DNA of 23,758 nucleotides from an uncultured Clostridia bacterium (GCA_934177025.1 CAKPPA010000002.1:1-23758), one strand, 5' to 3'. Positions 1 to 8,246 are shown, numbered from the stretch's first letter. Notes: generated from the sequence alone by a model not told the origin. Program-made: numbers and translations.

Positions 1-677
1 TCATCGTCGCAAATAGTCGGGTTTTTATACGCACCCATAGGAACGTTAAATTGTCCTTTTCTGTTTACGCGATAAAGCCCGTTAAAGCAAGTTTTATTCA
101 GGAAAATAAACTGTGCCGCCTTTTCAGTTGCAGTTTCTTCGGTTAATGTCGTTGAATTGAATCTTTCACGAACGGTATAGTAGAAATATTTTCTGCCGTT
201 TTCATCCATAGGCAAAAACAGCATTTGCATTTCGTTAAGTTTTGCAATCAGATTATCCACGTCGTTTTTTACGGCTTGATATGCATTTATAAGTTCGGCA
301 TTTATATCGCTGATATACAATTCTTCAAAATCGTATTTGGAAAGTACGCTAAAAAACAATGCCCCACCGCCAACCATAGGCTCGGCATATTTTTTGGGAG
401 CTTTTTCCCCGTCTGACGGAAGCATTTTTTCGATTTGTTCGATAAGTTGGCCTTTCCCTCCGACCCATTTTACAAAGGGTTTAAGAGTAACGACTTTTGA
501 CTTTTCGTAACGCACAGTTCTTTTATCAATCGGCTTTTCGGCAGTCGCCGGAATAATCCACATATTCCCTACCATCATTGCTCCATCAATTCGATTTTCG
601 CTACATAATAAGGAAACCCGTCTTTGAGAAATATTCCATTTTTCGGCGGCTTCTTTAGCAGAGATAAAACTTAACAT
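1..677 (-). CDS. HTH domain fused to Dam/DpnII-type N6-adenine DNA methyltransferase, truncated by window edge
   Basis: The frame reads leftward from ATG at 677 to the window edge (225 codons, no stop), so the C-terminus is missing. A GAGGTGAT Shine-Dalgarno site precedes the ATG. Residues 1 to about 55 form a helix-turn-helix-like domain (ISAKEAAEKWNISQRRV, then GNMWIIP). After this come Dam-family motifs: PFVKWVGGKGQL (AdoMet-binding motif X), KYAEPMVGGGALFF (motif I), ISDINAELINAY, and FLNKTCFNGLYRVNRKGQF. The catalytic DPPY motif should lie beyond the edge and cannot be checked. By family the enzyme methylates adenine in a short site such as GATC; the site here is inferred. The gene is AT-richer than its neighbours, which suggests transfer. 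A restriction partner may lie outside the window, or it may be an orphan methylase. Confidence 0.9.
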   Translation of the reverse strand, partial: MLSFISAKEAAEKWNISQRRVSLLCSENRIDGAMMVGNMWIIPATAEKPIDKRTVRYEKSKVVTLKPFVKWVGGKGQLIEQIEKMLPSDGEKAPKKYAEPMVGGGALFFSVLSKYDFEELYISDINAELINAYQAVKNDVDNLIAKLNEMQMLFLPMDENGRKYFYYTVRERFNSTTLTEETATEKAAQFIFLNKTCFNGLYRVNRKGQFNVPMGAYKNPTICDD

Positions 678-704
678 AATATCACCTCAAAACAACTTTT
701 TTAT

Positions 705-733
705 ATTATATTCGAAGTCGGGAATAATAGCAA
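705..733 (-). promoter_or_regulatory. SigA-type promoter of the methylase gene
   Basis: Read on the minus strand, TTGCTA (733-728) and a perfect TATAAT (710-705) are separated by 17 nt, 28 nt before the ATG at 677. Confidence 0.7.
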
Positions 734-845
734 GTGCTTTTTTGTTTGATTCTTAAGATTTTCGAAGGGGGTTTGAGTATAATTAGGGGGAGGAAGAAGT
801 AAAGTAGCACGTAATAGAAAAAGTTGAGCGGTAATATGGTGGAAG

Positions 846-876
846 ATTCGGGCGGAGCCGGTTGCTCCGCCCGAAT
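846..876 (-). terminator. Strong hairpin after ung
   Basis: A 12-bp perfect stem (TTCGGGCGGAGC with its complement) plus a flanking A-T pair encloses a 5-nt loop just past the ung stop codon. The downstream U-tract is poor on both strands, so it may act mainly as a 3'-end stabiliser or a weak terminator. It lies between two minus-strand genes. Confidence 0.55.
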
Positions 877-880
877 TCGA

Positions 881-1549
881 TTACTTTAAACTCCAATCAA
901 TGGGGGTGGTAAACGTTTGCAAAAACTCGTTGGTTTTTAAAAAATGGCCGCACCCGAAAAAACCGTTGTAAGCGGATAGGGGACTAGGGTGCGCACATTC
1001 CAAAATCAAATGATTCGGATTGGTAATCAGTGCTTTTTTACTGCGTGCGTTTGCGCCCCAAAGCAAAAACACTACAGGGGTGGTTTTGGCGTTTACCAGC
1101 GAAATGATGCGATCCGTCAATGTTTCCCATCCTTTGCCTTTGTGGGAATTTGCTTGGTTTTCGCGTACCGTAAGCACAGTGTTTAGGAGCAAAACCCCCT
1201 GATTCGCCCATTTTTGCAAGTATCCGTACGATTCGTCGAACGTAATGCCCAATTCGCTGCGGATTTCCTTAAAAATGTTTTTTAAGCTCGGTGGCGGCTC
1301 CACGCCTTCCTTTACGGAAAAGCACATGCCGTGCGCCTGCCCCGGGTTGTGGTAAGGGTCCTGTCCCAGTAGGACGACTTTCACGTTTTCGTACGGGGTG
1401 GCTTTCAGTGCGTTAAAAATGTCGTGCGCATCCGGATAAACCGTGTGGTTTAAGTATTCGCTTTTTAAAAACGCGCGCAATTTCAAATAATAGTCTTTTT
1501 GGAACTCCTCTTTTAACAATTCGTCCCAATCGTTGCCGATGTGCACCAT
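881..1549 (-). CDS. ung: Uracil-DNA glycosylase, family 1
   Basis: This enzyme removes uracil from DNA and starts base excision repair in the cytoplasm. The 222-aa length is normal for the family. Diagnostic motifs are present: GQDPYH with the catalytic Asp64, LLLNTVLTV with Asn123 in the uracil pocket, and HPSPLS with His187 near the C-terminus. The ATG at 1549 lies one base past the TAA of the upstream gene (1553-1551). A GGTGAT site inside that gene's 3' end probably serves as ribosome binding site, so translation is likely coupled. The pair shares the promoter at 2024-2052. Confidence 0.97.
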   Translation of the reverse strand: MVHIGNDWDELLKEEFQKDYYLKLRAFLKSEYLNHTVYPDAHDIFNALKATPYENVKVVLLGQDPYHNPGQAHGMCFSVKEGVEPPPSLKNIFKEIRSELGITFDESYGYLQKWANQGVLLLNTVLTVRENQANSHKGKGWETLTDRIISLVNAKTTPVVFLLWGANARSKKALITNPNHLILECAHPSPLSAYNGFFGCGHFLKTNEFLQTFTTPIDWSLK

Positions 1550-1550
1550 G

Positions 1551-2000
1551 TTATCGCAAAATCACCGTGTGCGAAACGGCGCAAATCGTGTCACCCGGCG
1601 CAAGAATCACGTCGCTGTTGTGCTTGTACTCGCCGACAAACCCGTTTAAGCGCAGATTGAATGCATCGAGATCCGTCACCGAAAGTAACGTGTATTTCCC
1701 CGGCTTAAAATCCTTGCCGGCAGTGTAGGTGACGTTTTTACTGAGAACAACGTCATCCGGCAAAAAGGTTGCGTTTACGCTCCCGTCCGATTGCACCGGA
1801 GCCCCTGTGGCATAGCGTACCGGCGGTTCGGGTGCGACAAATTTCTTTGCTTCCTCTTCCCTCTCTTTTTTTGTTTTCCGTTTTTTACGCAGGACGTTTT
1901 CCAACACAATCAACAAAACAACGACAAGAAAAACTCCGCCGAGTAAATACGGCCACGGCAATGCGCCGGTTGCATCGAAAGATAACAGTAGTTGCTTCAT
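1551..2000 (-). CDS. Membrane-anchored protein with C-terminal beta-rich domain, function unknown
   Basis: The start was set at ATG 2000 because GGAGG lies 8 nt upstream; an in-frame start 24 nt earlier has no such site. The 149-aa product has a short N-terminus, one transmembrane helix (about residues 15-36, PYLLGGVFLVVVLLIVLENV), then a highly charged KKRKTKKEREEE stretch and a proline-rich linker. The last roughly 75 residues look like a small beta domain (GKDFKPGKYTLLSV). The positive stretch after the helix suggests that the C-terminal domain is cytoplasmic. I do not recognise a named family. It is the first gene of the two-gene unit with ung. Confidence 0.75.
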   Translation of the reverse strand: MKQLLLSFDATGALPWPYLLGGVFLVVVLLIVLENVLRKKRKTKKEREEEAKKFVAPEPPVRYATGAPVQSDGSVNATFLPDDVVLSKNVTYTAGKDFKPGKYTLLSVTDLDAFNLRLNGFVGEYKHNSDVILAPGDTICAVSHTVILR

Positions 2001-2023
2001 GGCAAATACCTCCGTTACAAACA

Positions 2024-2052
2024 ATTATAGCAAAATCCGCCGTGATTGTAAA
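2024..2052 (-). promoter_or_regulatory. SigA promoter for the 1551-2000/ung unit
   Basis: On the minus strand TTTACA (2052-2047), a 17-nt spacer and TATAAT (2029-2024) form a near-consensus promoter with an extended TGC before the -10 box. It starts transcription about 20 nt before the ATG at 2000. Confidence 0.8.
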
Positions 2053-2150
2053 CGGAGAACGCGAAAATACGGGTTGTTTTTGGCATTTTGGGGAGATTTG
2101 GGAAAATGCGTAAAAAAGTAGCGTAGGCGTCATACTATAAAAAAGAGAGT

Positions 2151-3227
2151 ATGGAAAAATTCGAACGCCGAAAAAAATGGCGGAATGTTTTGTTTTTGGT
2201 GCTTTTGGTTGCGGTTGGCGTGTTTGTGGCGGTGCGCTTGGCGGAAACGCCGGAACGTGGGGATCGTGCCGCCTTTTGGCAAACGTTGCGGCGTGCCGAC
2301 AAAGCGTGGCTTACGGCTGCGCTTTTTTGCACTTGCGTTTCGGTGTTGTGCGACGTAAAAAAGTTACAAGTTTTTTTGCGTGCCACGGGCGTAGCGGCAA
2401 GGTTTCGCGTTGCCCTGCGTGCCGTCCTTACCGGTAAGTTTTACGACGGAATTACGCCGCTTGCCCTAGGCGGACAACCGGCGCAAATGGTGGTGTTGTC
2501 CCAAACGGAGCCTTTGGGGGCGGCAACGGCGGCACCGACGCTTTCCTATTTGATTCAATCGTTTACGGGCATTTTTGTGGCGGGGTGCCTGATGCTCGGC
2601 AATCCGCATGCGCTAATTTATGCGGAACCCTCGGTAAAAACCGTTTTTACCGTTGCCGCCGGCGTGGGGTTGTGCCTCAATGCGCTGGGGCCTTTGGCAT
2701 TGGTGCTACTGACGGTTGCGCCGCATCTCATCGAAACGATTGCGGAATGGTTGGTAAAAGCGGCGGAAAAATTGCGATGGTCAAAAAATGGAACTTTGCG
2801 CACACGGGTGCAAAAGGGCATTTTTAACTACAAGTCCGCCGTGCGCTGGATGGCAAAACAAAAGGAAAAACTCCTTGTTGCCGTTGGTTGGAGTGTGGTC
2901 GGGACGTTGGCTTTGTTTAGCGTGCCTTACTGCCTGTTCGTGTCGCTCGGCGGGGTGAATTGTAGCGGTGCCCTGTGGCTCGACACCGTTACGCTAAATT
3001 GCTTTTTGCTTTATTCCTCCGCTTGTTTTCCGCTTCCCGGCGGCACGGGGTACGCGGAAACGGTTTTTTCGTTTTTTTTCAGCGGAATTCGCCTGCAAAG
3101 CAACGTGTTGTGTTGGATTGTGCTACTGTGGCGATTTTTTACGTATTACGTGTTTTTGGTGTACGGCATTGCGGCAAGTGCGGTGCGGTTTTTAAGTTCC
3201 CTCCTTCGGCGAAAAAAGGAAAGGTAA
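2151..3227 (+). CDS. YbhN / lysylphosphatidylglycerol-synthase transmembrane family protein (UPF0104)
   Basis: This is a 358-aa polytopic membrane protein. Hydrophobic segments start at about residue 13 (VLFLVLLVAVGVFVAV) and recur throughout. Family landmarks are GKFYDGITPLALGGQPAQ near residues 93-110 and PLPGGTGYAETVF near residue 297. These correspond to the flippase-like domain found alone in YbhN and at the N-terminus of MprF. Such proteins are thought to move lipids or isoprenoid-linked molecules across the membrane; the substrate here is unknown. There is no synthase domain, so it is not full MprF. The Shine-Dalgarno site is weak (AGAGAG). It stands alone and is followed by a long purine tract. 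Confidence 0.85.
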   Translation: MEKFERRKKWRNVLFLVLLVAVGVFVAVRLAETPERGDRAAFWQTLRRADKAWLTAALFCTCVSVLCDVKKLQVFLRATGVAARFRVALRAVLTGKFYDGITPLALGGQPAQMVVLSQTEPLGAATAAPTLSYLIQSFTGIFVAGCLMLGNPHALIYAEPSVKTVFTVAAGVGLCLNALGPLALVLLTVAPHLIETIAEWLVKAAEKLRWSKNGTLRTRVQKGIFNYKSAVRWMAKQKEKLLVAVGWSVVGTLALFSVPYCLFVSLGGVNCSGALWLDTVTLNCFLLYSSACFPLPGGTGYAETVFSFFFSGIRLQSNVLCWIVLLWRFFTYYVFLVYGIAASAVRFLSSLLRRKKER

Positions 3228-3637
3228 AAAAGCCCGAAAAGGCACGGCTTTCGGATGGTTGAAAAGCAATAAAAAGAGGCACGGAAAGGACGGAAAAGGC
3301 AGAAAAAAGCAAGGCGAAAAGAAAGAAAAAAGGAAATTAAAGCAAAAAAACAAAAAGCAATTAAAAAATAAAAAGGAATCCAAAAGGAATCAAAAGAATC
3401 AAAAAAAACGATAAAAAGCAATCAAAAAAAGCAATAGGAAAATAGCAAGAAATCAAGAAAGCAAAAAAGCGAAAACAAGCAATTAAGAAGCAATCAAAAA
3501 AGGGAAAAAGGAGAAAACCCTAGAAAAAAAAGGAGGTAAGGGAACAAAAAAGGAGCAAAAAAACGAAACAAAAAAATCAACGCAAGGGTTTTACCTCGGG
3601 AAAGGAGGGGAAACTGCCGAAAAGGACAGCATAGGAG
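3228..3637 (+). repeat. Purine-rich low-complexity intergenic tract
   Basis: This gene-free stretch is overwhelmingly A and G on the plus strand, with irregular units such as AAAAAGCAA, GGAAAAGG and CAAAAAA. There is no exact unit length. Minus-strand frames through it give only Phe/Leu/Ser-rich low-complexity translations, so I see no gene. Similar tracts occur at 5275-5568 and 7836-8100. Confidence 0.75.
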
Positions 3638-3665
3638 TTGTGCTTTCCACGTTTTATGGTATACT
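3638..3665 (+). promoter_or_regulatory. Promoter for the GPH symporter gene
   Basis: TTGTGC (3638-3643), a 16-nt spacer and TATACT (3660-3665) lie 20 nt before the start codon at 3686. Confidence 0.6.
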
Positions 3666-3685
3666 AAACAAAAGGGGGAACGGAC

Positions 3686-5137
3686 ATGGGGCATCCAACA
3701 GAGTCGGGTAAAAAAGTTCCGACGAAAACAAAAATTGCATTCGCTTTGGGCGATATTTTCGGCGGGGGCAGTTTTAACCTAATTAATTTTCTCTATCCGG
3801 CGTATGCCGCACTGGTGGTGGGGCTAAACGGGTACTTAGCAGGGGTTTTGATGTTTATCGCCCGCGCGTGGGATGCCGTCAGCGATCCGCTGATGGGGCA
3901 AATTTCCGACCGCACAAGCAACCGCCGCTTCGGCAAACGGCGCATTTATATTTTGATTGGCGCGCCGCTCGTAGTCGTTGCGCTGGTGCTTATGTTTTTT
4001 CCGTGGAATTTTCAAAGCGAAGCGGTGCGGTTTTTGGCGGTGCTTGTGTGCTACATGCTGTTTAGCACGGTGCAAACGATGATTATGATTCCGTACTATT
4101 CGTTGTCCAGCGAAATTACGCCGGACTATGCGGAGCGCACCAAATGCAACACGATTCGCTTGGGCTTTTCGATTTTTTCGTCCATTTTGTGCGTAGCGGT
4201 GCCCGGCATGATTGCCAAGCCGGAAAATCCGCAAAGTTACGTTACGATGAGCCTGATTTTCGGCTTAATTTTTGCCATTCCTTTGCTGTTTACCGCATTG
4301 TTTGCCAAAGAGGAAATTCACACGCCGCCGCAAAAAGCGAAAGTGACCGTGAAAGATTTTGTAAAACCGCTCAAAATGAAAACCTATCGGCAGTATTTGG
4401 TAATGCACATGTGCGTTAGTTTCACCTTTGCGGTGATGAGCGGACTCTTCTTTTTCCTGATTGATTTCGTGGTAAAGGCGGACGTTACCGCGGCAGGCAA
4501 AAACAGCATGCTGGGTACGTTGGCGGCAGGCGTCATGCTGGTAACGCAAATTTTCGCACTGCCGTTTTACCAATGGTTGATGAAAAAAAAGGGCAAAACC
4601 TTTGCTTATCGGTTTGGGGCGATTTTGTGGATGGCGGCGGCACTTTGCATTTTGTTCGTCGGCAACGGCACGCCGGATTGGTGCATTTATTTGTTGGCGG
4701 TGTGCATGGGCTTCGGCATTTGCGGCCCGAATTTGGTGCCGCACACTATGTTTGGCGACGTGGCGGATGCCGGACAGTTGTTTTTCGGCGAACGGACGGA
4801 GGGGGCGTTTACCGGTTTGCAGCACTTTATCAACAAAGTGGCGCAGGCGGTGGGGATGTTCCTGATTATGGCGGTAATTGCGGCGTTCGGGTTTGTGTCG
4901 AAGGACCTTTCCGCAGGGATAATTCCGACGACGCAACCGGAAAGAGCACAGTGGGCGATTAAAATCGTTATGGCAGCGGCTCCGATCGTAGTGATGAGTG
5001 TCGGCATTGCACTTTCCTTGCGCTATCGCGTGGGGGAGAAAAAGCAAAAGGAAATCCTTGCCTTAATCGAGGCAAAGGACTCGTTGTCGGCCGAGGAACT
5101 GCAACAAAAAAAGGCGGAAGTGTTAAAGGATTTGTAA
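3686..5137 (+). CDS. GPH-family (MelB/XynP-like) sugar:cation symporter
   Basis: The 483-aa product is a polytopic MFS carrier of the glycoside-pentoside-hexuronide:cation family, which imports a sugar or glycoside with Na+ or H+. Family signatures are KIAFALGDIFGGGSFNLI at the N-terminus, ARAWDAVSDPLMGQISDRT (about residues 63-81) and the basic loop NRRFGKRRIYILIGAP. The region near residue 350 (NLVPHTMFGDVADAGQLFFG) and FTGLQHFINKVAQAVG also match the family. AGGGGG lies 8 nt before the ATG. The soluble tail has about 30 charged residues (SLSAEELQQKKAEVL). The sugar cannot be assigned. No glycosidase is adjacent, although a ROK kinase lies about 9 kb downstream. Confidence 0.92.
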   Translation: MGHPTESGKKVPTKTKIAFALGDIFGGGSFNLINFLYPAYAALVVGLNGYLAGVLMFIARAWDAVSDPLMGQISDRTSNRRFGKRRIYILIGAPLVVVALVLMFFPWNFQSEAVRFLAVLVCYMLFSTVQTMIMIPYYSLSSEITPDYAERTKCNTIRLGFSIFSSILCVAVPGMIAKPENPQSYVTMSLIFGLIFAIPLLFTALFAKEEIHTPPQKAKVTVKDFVKPLKMKTYRQYLVMHMCVSFTFAVMSGLFFFLIDFVVKADVTAAGKNSMLGTLAAGVMLVTQIFALPFYQWLMKKKGKTFAYRFGAILWMAAALCILFVGNGTPDWCIYLLAVCMGFGICGPNLVPHTMFGDVADAGQLFFGERTEGAFTGLQHFINKVAQAVGMFLIMAVIAAFGFVSKDLSAGIIPTTQPERAQWAIKIVMAAAPIVVMSVGIALSLRYRVGEKKQKEILALIEAKDSLSAEELQQKKAEVLKDL

Positions 5138-5212
5138 TGCCGTGTCGGTTTGCGGCGTAAAAACGTTCGGGGCGGCGTAGTACTTCGGCGTTTTCGACAA
5201 AAAAGGAAAATT

Positions 5213-5243
5213 ACCCGACTACAAAATTTGTAGTCGGGTTTTT
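5213..5243 (+). terminator. Intrinsic terminator of the symporter gene
   Basis: ACCCGACTACAAA and its exact complement are separated by one base, giving in practice an 11-bp stem with a 5-nt loop, followed by TTTTT. It is preceded by the word TTCGACAAAAAAGGAAAA, which recurs at 9633. Confidence 0.9.
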
Positions 5244-5274
5244 GTGTCGGTAGGAATGCTTTCCCTGCCGTTTC

Positions 5275-5568
5275 ACGAAAAGGGGAACAGGAAATTAAGG
5301 AGAAAAAAGGTTTTAGTAAGTAAGTCCCCTCCGAAAAGGGAAAGGAAAAGCGGGACAAGGAAACAATTCGGGAAGCAAAGAAAAGAAAAACAAAAGGGGA
5401 AAAAGAAAAAAGAAAGGGACAAATCGGGGGAACAAAAGAAAAAACGAAAACAAAAGGGAAAAACGGGAGACAAAGGAAAGGAAAAACAGAAAAACAAAAG
5501 GAGCAAATCAGGAAAACAAGGAGAAACAAAAGGTTTTTAAAGATTTTTTTAAAAAACAAAAAAAAAGA
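5275..5568 (+). repeat. Second purine-rich intergenic tract
   Basis: Nearly unbroken A/G sequence with scattered C, made of units such as GGGAAAAAC, AAAACAAAAGG and GAAAAAGAAAAAAG. It ends just before the asnA promoter. No credible gene is present on either strand. Confidence 0.75.
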
Positions 5569-5591
5569 ATGGAATATATCATATATTTTGT

Positions 5592-5620
5592 TTGCCACAA
5601 CCGCAACGATGTGGTAAGAT
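5592..5620 (+). promoter_or_regulatory. Promoter of asnA
   Basis: TTGCCA (5592-5597), a 17-nt spacer and TAAGAT (5615-5620). Its position supports the start codon at 5647 rather than the in-frame upstream ATG at 5569, which would lie before the transcript begins. Confidence 0.6.
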
Positions 5621-5646
5621 ATACGAAAAAATCACCAGAGGGAACT

Positions 5647-6651
5647 ATGCTGAAAGTCAAGGAAGGATACTCGCCGGTTTACGACGTCCGGCAAATGGAA
5701 AAAGCAATTAAATGGATTAAGGATACGTTCGAACGAAAATTTGCGAAGGAACTGAATTTGGAGCGAATTAGCGCGCCGCTGTTCGTCAACACGCAAAGCG
5801 GACTGAACGACACGTTAAACGGCGTGGAACGGAGCGTGACTTTCGACCTTTTAAACATTAAGGATACCACGGTGGAAATCGTGCAATCCTTGGCAAAATG
5901 GAAACGTATGGCGTTGTACCGCTACGGGTTTCACGCGGGGGAAGGCATTTACACGGACATGAATGCCATTCGTCGCGACGACGACGTGGACAACACGCAC
6001 TCGGTTTACGTGGATCAGTGGGATTGGGAAAAAATTTTGTCGCCGGAGGAACGCACGGAGGAAACGTTGAAAAACACGGTGCGTAAAATCGTAAAATGTG
6101 CGGCGGACACGTTGGACGAATTGAAAAAGGAATTTCCGCTGGTAAAAACGGAATTAAGTCGGGACGTGTACTTCGTCACCAGTCAGGAATTGGAGGATCT
6201 CTATCCGACCTTAACGCCGAAGGAACGCGAGTACGTCATCACAAAGGAACACAAAAGCGTGTTTGTGCAAAAAATCGGCGGAAAACTCAAAAGCGGTCAG
6301 CGGCACGACGGCCGAGCACCCGATTACGACGATTGGGAACTCAACGGGGACATTTTGCTGTACAACGAAGTGCTGGACAGCGCGTTTGAAATTTCCTCCA
6401 TGGGCATTCGCGTCAATGCGGAATCGTTGCTAAAACAGTTGGAAATCGCTCACGCTACGGATCGGTTGCGCTTCCCGTTCCATCAAATGATTGCAAACAA
6501 TGCGCTTCCGCTCACCATTGGCGGCGGCATCGGACAATCCCGCCTTTGCATGCTGTTACTCGGTTGCATGCATATCGGGGAAGTGCAGGCATCCGTTTGG
6601 CCGGACGACATGGTGGAGGAATGCCACAAGTATCACATCGAATTACTGTAA
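5647..6651 (+). CDS. asnA: Aspartate--ammonia ligase (asparagine synthetase A)
   Basis: The enzyme makes asparagine from aspartate, ammonia and ATP, giving AMP and PPi, in the cytoplasm. The start at 5647 gives 334 aa, the usual AsnA length, and has AGAGGGAACT before the ATG. The longer frame from 5569 adds 26 residues not typical of the family. Class-II-synthetase-like landmarks are LERISAPLFVNTQSGLND, SLAKWKRMAL, MNAIRRDDDVDNTHSVYVDQ, HDGRAPDYDDWELNGDIL, SSMGIRVN and the C-terminal GGGIGQSRLCMLLL. It is followed 96 bp later by ltaE with no clear terminator between, so the two may share a transcript. Confidence 0.96.
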   Translation: MLKVKEGYSPVYDVRQMEKAIKWIKDTFERKFAKELNLERISAPLFVNTQSGLNDTLNGVERSVTFDLLNIKDTTVEIVQSLAKWKRMALYRYGFHAGEGIYTDMNAIRRDDDVDNTHSVYVDQWDWEKILSPEERTEETLKNTVRKIVKCAADTLDELKKEFPLVKTELSRDVYFVTSQELEDLYPTLTPKEREYVITKEHKSVFVQKIGGKLKSGQRHDGRAPDYDDWELNGDILLYNEVLDSAFEISSMGIRVNAESLLKQLEIAHATDRLRFPFHQMIANNALPLTIGGGIGQSRLCMLLLGCMHIGEVQASVWPDDMVEECHKYHIELL

Positions 6652-6747
6652 CAGCGGCTTAAGCCTTGTGCCGAGCCGCGAAAAAAGCGGAAAAATTCGG
6701 GCAGGGACGGACGCTTGACGAAAAAAGAAACAACGGACGGAGGAACT

Positions 6748-7776
6748 ATGAAGGATTTTTACAGCGACAATCTCTCCGGCGTGTGCGTTGAGGTTATGGA
6801 TGCGCTTCAAAAAGCCAATTTGCGGCACGACAAAGCGTATTTCGATGACGAAGCCACCGTCGAAGCACGAGCAAAAATGCAGGCAGAATTCACAAAACCG
6901 GTGGAAAGCTACGTTCTCATCAACGGCACGGGCGTTAACGTGGTTGCGCTAAACGCCATGCTTCCGAAGTACGGCGCGATTATCGCCACGCAAAACGCAC
7001 ACATTTGTGTTTCGGAGTGCGGTGCAATCGAGTGTAGCGGGCACAAAGTGTTTCCCGTCCCCACGCCGGACGACAAACTTCCGTTGGAGGGGTTAAAAAA
7101 GGCGTATTTTCACTATGCGGGGGATCGGCACAGGGCGCAGCCGAAAGTCGTTTGCCTCACGCAACCGACGGAAAAAGGCACGCTTTACACGCAAGCCGAA
7201 CTCAAGGCGATTTGCGATTTTGCGCATAGCGTCGACATGACCGTGTACGTGGACGGTGCGCGTTTGCCAAACGCATTGCAAGCTTTGGGGCTCAGCATGA
7301 AGGAAATGATTGAGGACACGGGAGTGGACGTGTTTTCCTTCGGCGGCACGAAAATCGGCGCAATGTTCGGTGAAATGCTGGTGTTTTTGCGCACGGATTT
7401 GGCGGAAGGATTCCGCTACATGCAAAAAGAGTACTTGCAGTTGCTGTCAAAATCCCGCTTTGCGTCCTGTCAATTTACGGCACTACTGGAAAACAAAACG
7501 TATTTAAAAAACGCACGCGTTGCCAACGAAGCCGCAAAATACTTGGGCGAAAAGTTGGCGGAAATCGGCGTGGAAATTACGCAAAAAGTGCAAACCAACG
7601 TGGTGTTTGCGGTGTTCCCGCCGGAAGTTGCCGAAAAACTGTTAAAGGACTATTATTTTTCCGAATGGGACGAGTACATTCACGAATATCGCTTAATGAC
7701 GGCGTTCGACAGCAAAAAGGAACAAATCGACGAGTTTGTAAAGGACGTGGAACGTTGCATGCGCGCTTGCAGGTAA
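6748..7776 (+). CDS. ltaE: Low-specificity threonine aldolase family PLP enzyme
   Basis: This family cleaves L-threonine or allo-threonine to glycine and acetaldehyde using pyridoxal phosphate. The start at 6748 has GGAGG and a 4-nt gap and begins with the family's N-terminal FYSDNLSGVC. An upstream in-frame TTG at 6715 lacks such a site. The product is 342 aa. Motifs include the VYVDGARLPNAL Asp-Gly-Ala-Arg segment and FSFGGTKIGAMFGE, whose Lys should bind PLP. The C-terminus (EQIDEFVKDVERCMRA) is typical. It belongs to the beta-eliminating lyase superfamily, so exact substrate preference is inferred. A terminator follows at 7805. Confidence 0.92.
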   Translation: MKDFYSDNLSGVCVEVMDALQKANLRHDKAYFDDEATVEARAKMQAEFTKPVESYVLINGTGVNVVALNAMLPKYGAIIATQNAHICVSECGAIECSGHKVFPVPTPDDKLPLEGLKKAYFHYAGDRHRAQPKVVCLTQPTEKGTLYTQAELKAICDFAHSVDMTVYVDGARLPNALQALGLSMKEMIEDTGVDVFSFGGTKIGAMFGEMLVFLRTDLAEGFRYMQKEYLQLLSKSRFASCQFTALLENKTYLKNARVANEAAKYLGEKLAEIGVEITQKVQTNVVFAVFPPEVAEKLLKDYYFSEWDEYIHEYRLMTAFDSKKEQIDEFVKDVERCMRACR

Positions 7777-7804
7777 GGACAACGAACAAAAAAGCAAAAA
7801 AGGC

Positions 7805-7833
7805 AAAAATCCGAAGATTCTTCGGATTTTTTT
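7805..7833 (+). terminator. Intrinsic terminator after ltaE
   Basis: An 11-bp stem (AAAAATCCGAA with its complement) with loop GATTC runs into a T-tract. Confidence 0.9.
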
Positions 7834-7835
7834 GT

Positions 7836-8100
7836 TTGTAAGGAAACCGGAAGAAAACAAACAGAGGAAGGGGAGAGGAACGTAAAAGAAAGGAAGAAAG
7901 AGGGAGATAGGAAAAAACGGCAAACAAGGAAAGAAAAAACGGAAACAAAACAAAAAGAGGAAACAGGGAAAAAGAAAAGGGCGTAAGTAGGCAAAAGGAA
8001 AAAACGCAACAACGAAACGAAACAACGAAACGCAGCAACAAAACAAAAAACAAGGACGGAAAGGGAAAAAACAGAGGGAAAAAAGATAATTCACAAAAGC
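7836..8100 (+). repeat. Third purine-rich intergenic tract
   Basis: An A/G-dominated stretch with units such as GGAAAGAAAAAAC, AACAACGAAACGAAAC and GGGAAAAAAGA. There is a short quasi-repeat of (AA)CAACGAAACG around 8009-8035. Minus-strand frames are Phe/Leu-rich and not credible genes. Confidence 0.75.
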
Positions 8101-8121
8101 AAAAAAACTTTGTTCAAACGA

Positions 8122-8150
8122 TTTACAAACAAAACCGATTGCGTTACAAT
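8122..8150 (+). promoter_or_regulatory. Promoter of the trpB2 leader
   Basis: TTTACA (8122-8127), a 17-nt spacer and TACAAT (8145-8150). The predicted transcript begins about 110 nt before the trpB2 start codon. Confidence 0.7.
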
Positions 8151-8165
8151 ACGGTTAGAGAAGAG

Positions 8166-8246
8166 ATGAGTAGAGACGAGTATAGACGAAGTGCGAACGT
8201 ATTTTTTTTGCGGACGGCGTTTATGCTGTCCGCATTTTCTTTTTAG
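8166..8246 (+). CDS. Possible 26-aa leader peptide upstream of trpB2
   Basis: ATG at 8166 opens a 26-codon frame beginning MSRDEYRRSANVFF and ending at TAG 8244-8246. Its last part runs through the terminator hairpin at 8209-8244. It has five Phe codons in its last 14 residues and no Trp. The ribosome binding site is weak (AGAGAAG). The promoter, short ORF and terminator order resembles an amino-acid attenuator. The Phe codons come partly from T-runs, however, so chance is possible. Confidence 0.35.
   Translation: MSRDEYRRSANVFFLRTAFMLSAFSF
8209..8244 (+). terminator. Leader terminator (putative attenuator) before trpB2
   Basis: A 10-bp stem (TGCGGAC, then GGC pairing GCT with one G-T) and a 6-nt loop are followed by TTTTCTTTTT. 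It lies between the promoter and the trpB2 start, so full-length trpB2 mRNA requires read-through. Confidence 0.75.

Noticed and set aside
760..790. Plus-strand TATAAT near 776 as a promoter
   Set aside because: No acceptable -35 box at 16-18 nt, and the next gene lies on the minus strand.
4265..5047. 260-codon minus-strand ORF opposite the GPH symporter
   Set aside because: Shadow of the real gene; His/Arg/Gln-rich with no recognisable domain.
6652..6747. Terminator between asnA and ltaE
   Set aside because: Only a 6-bp GCGGCT/AGCCGC stem without a T-tract is visible, so co-transcription seems more likely.
3146..8094. Phe/Leu/Ser-rich minus-strand ORFs in the purine tracts (for example 5023-5598, 7577-8053)
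   Set aside because: They are the translation of low-complexity T/C sequence and have no domain pattern.
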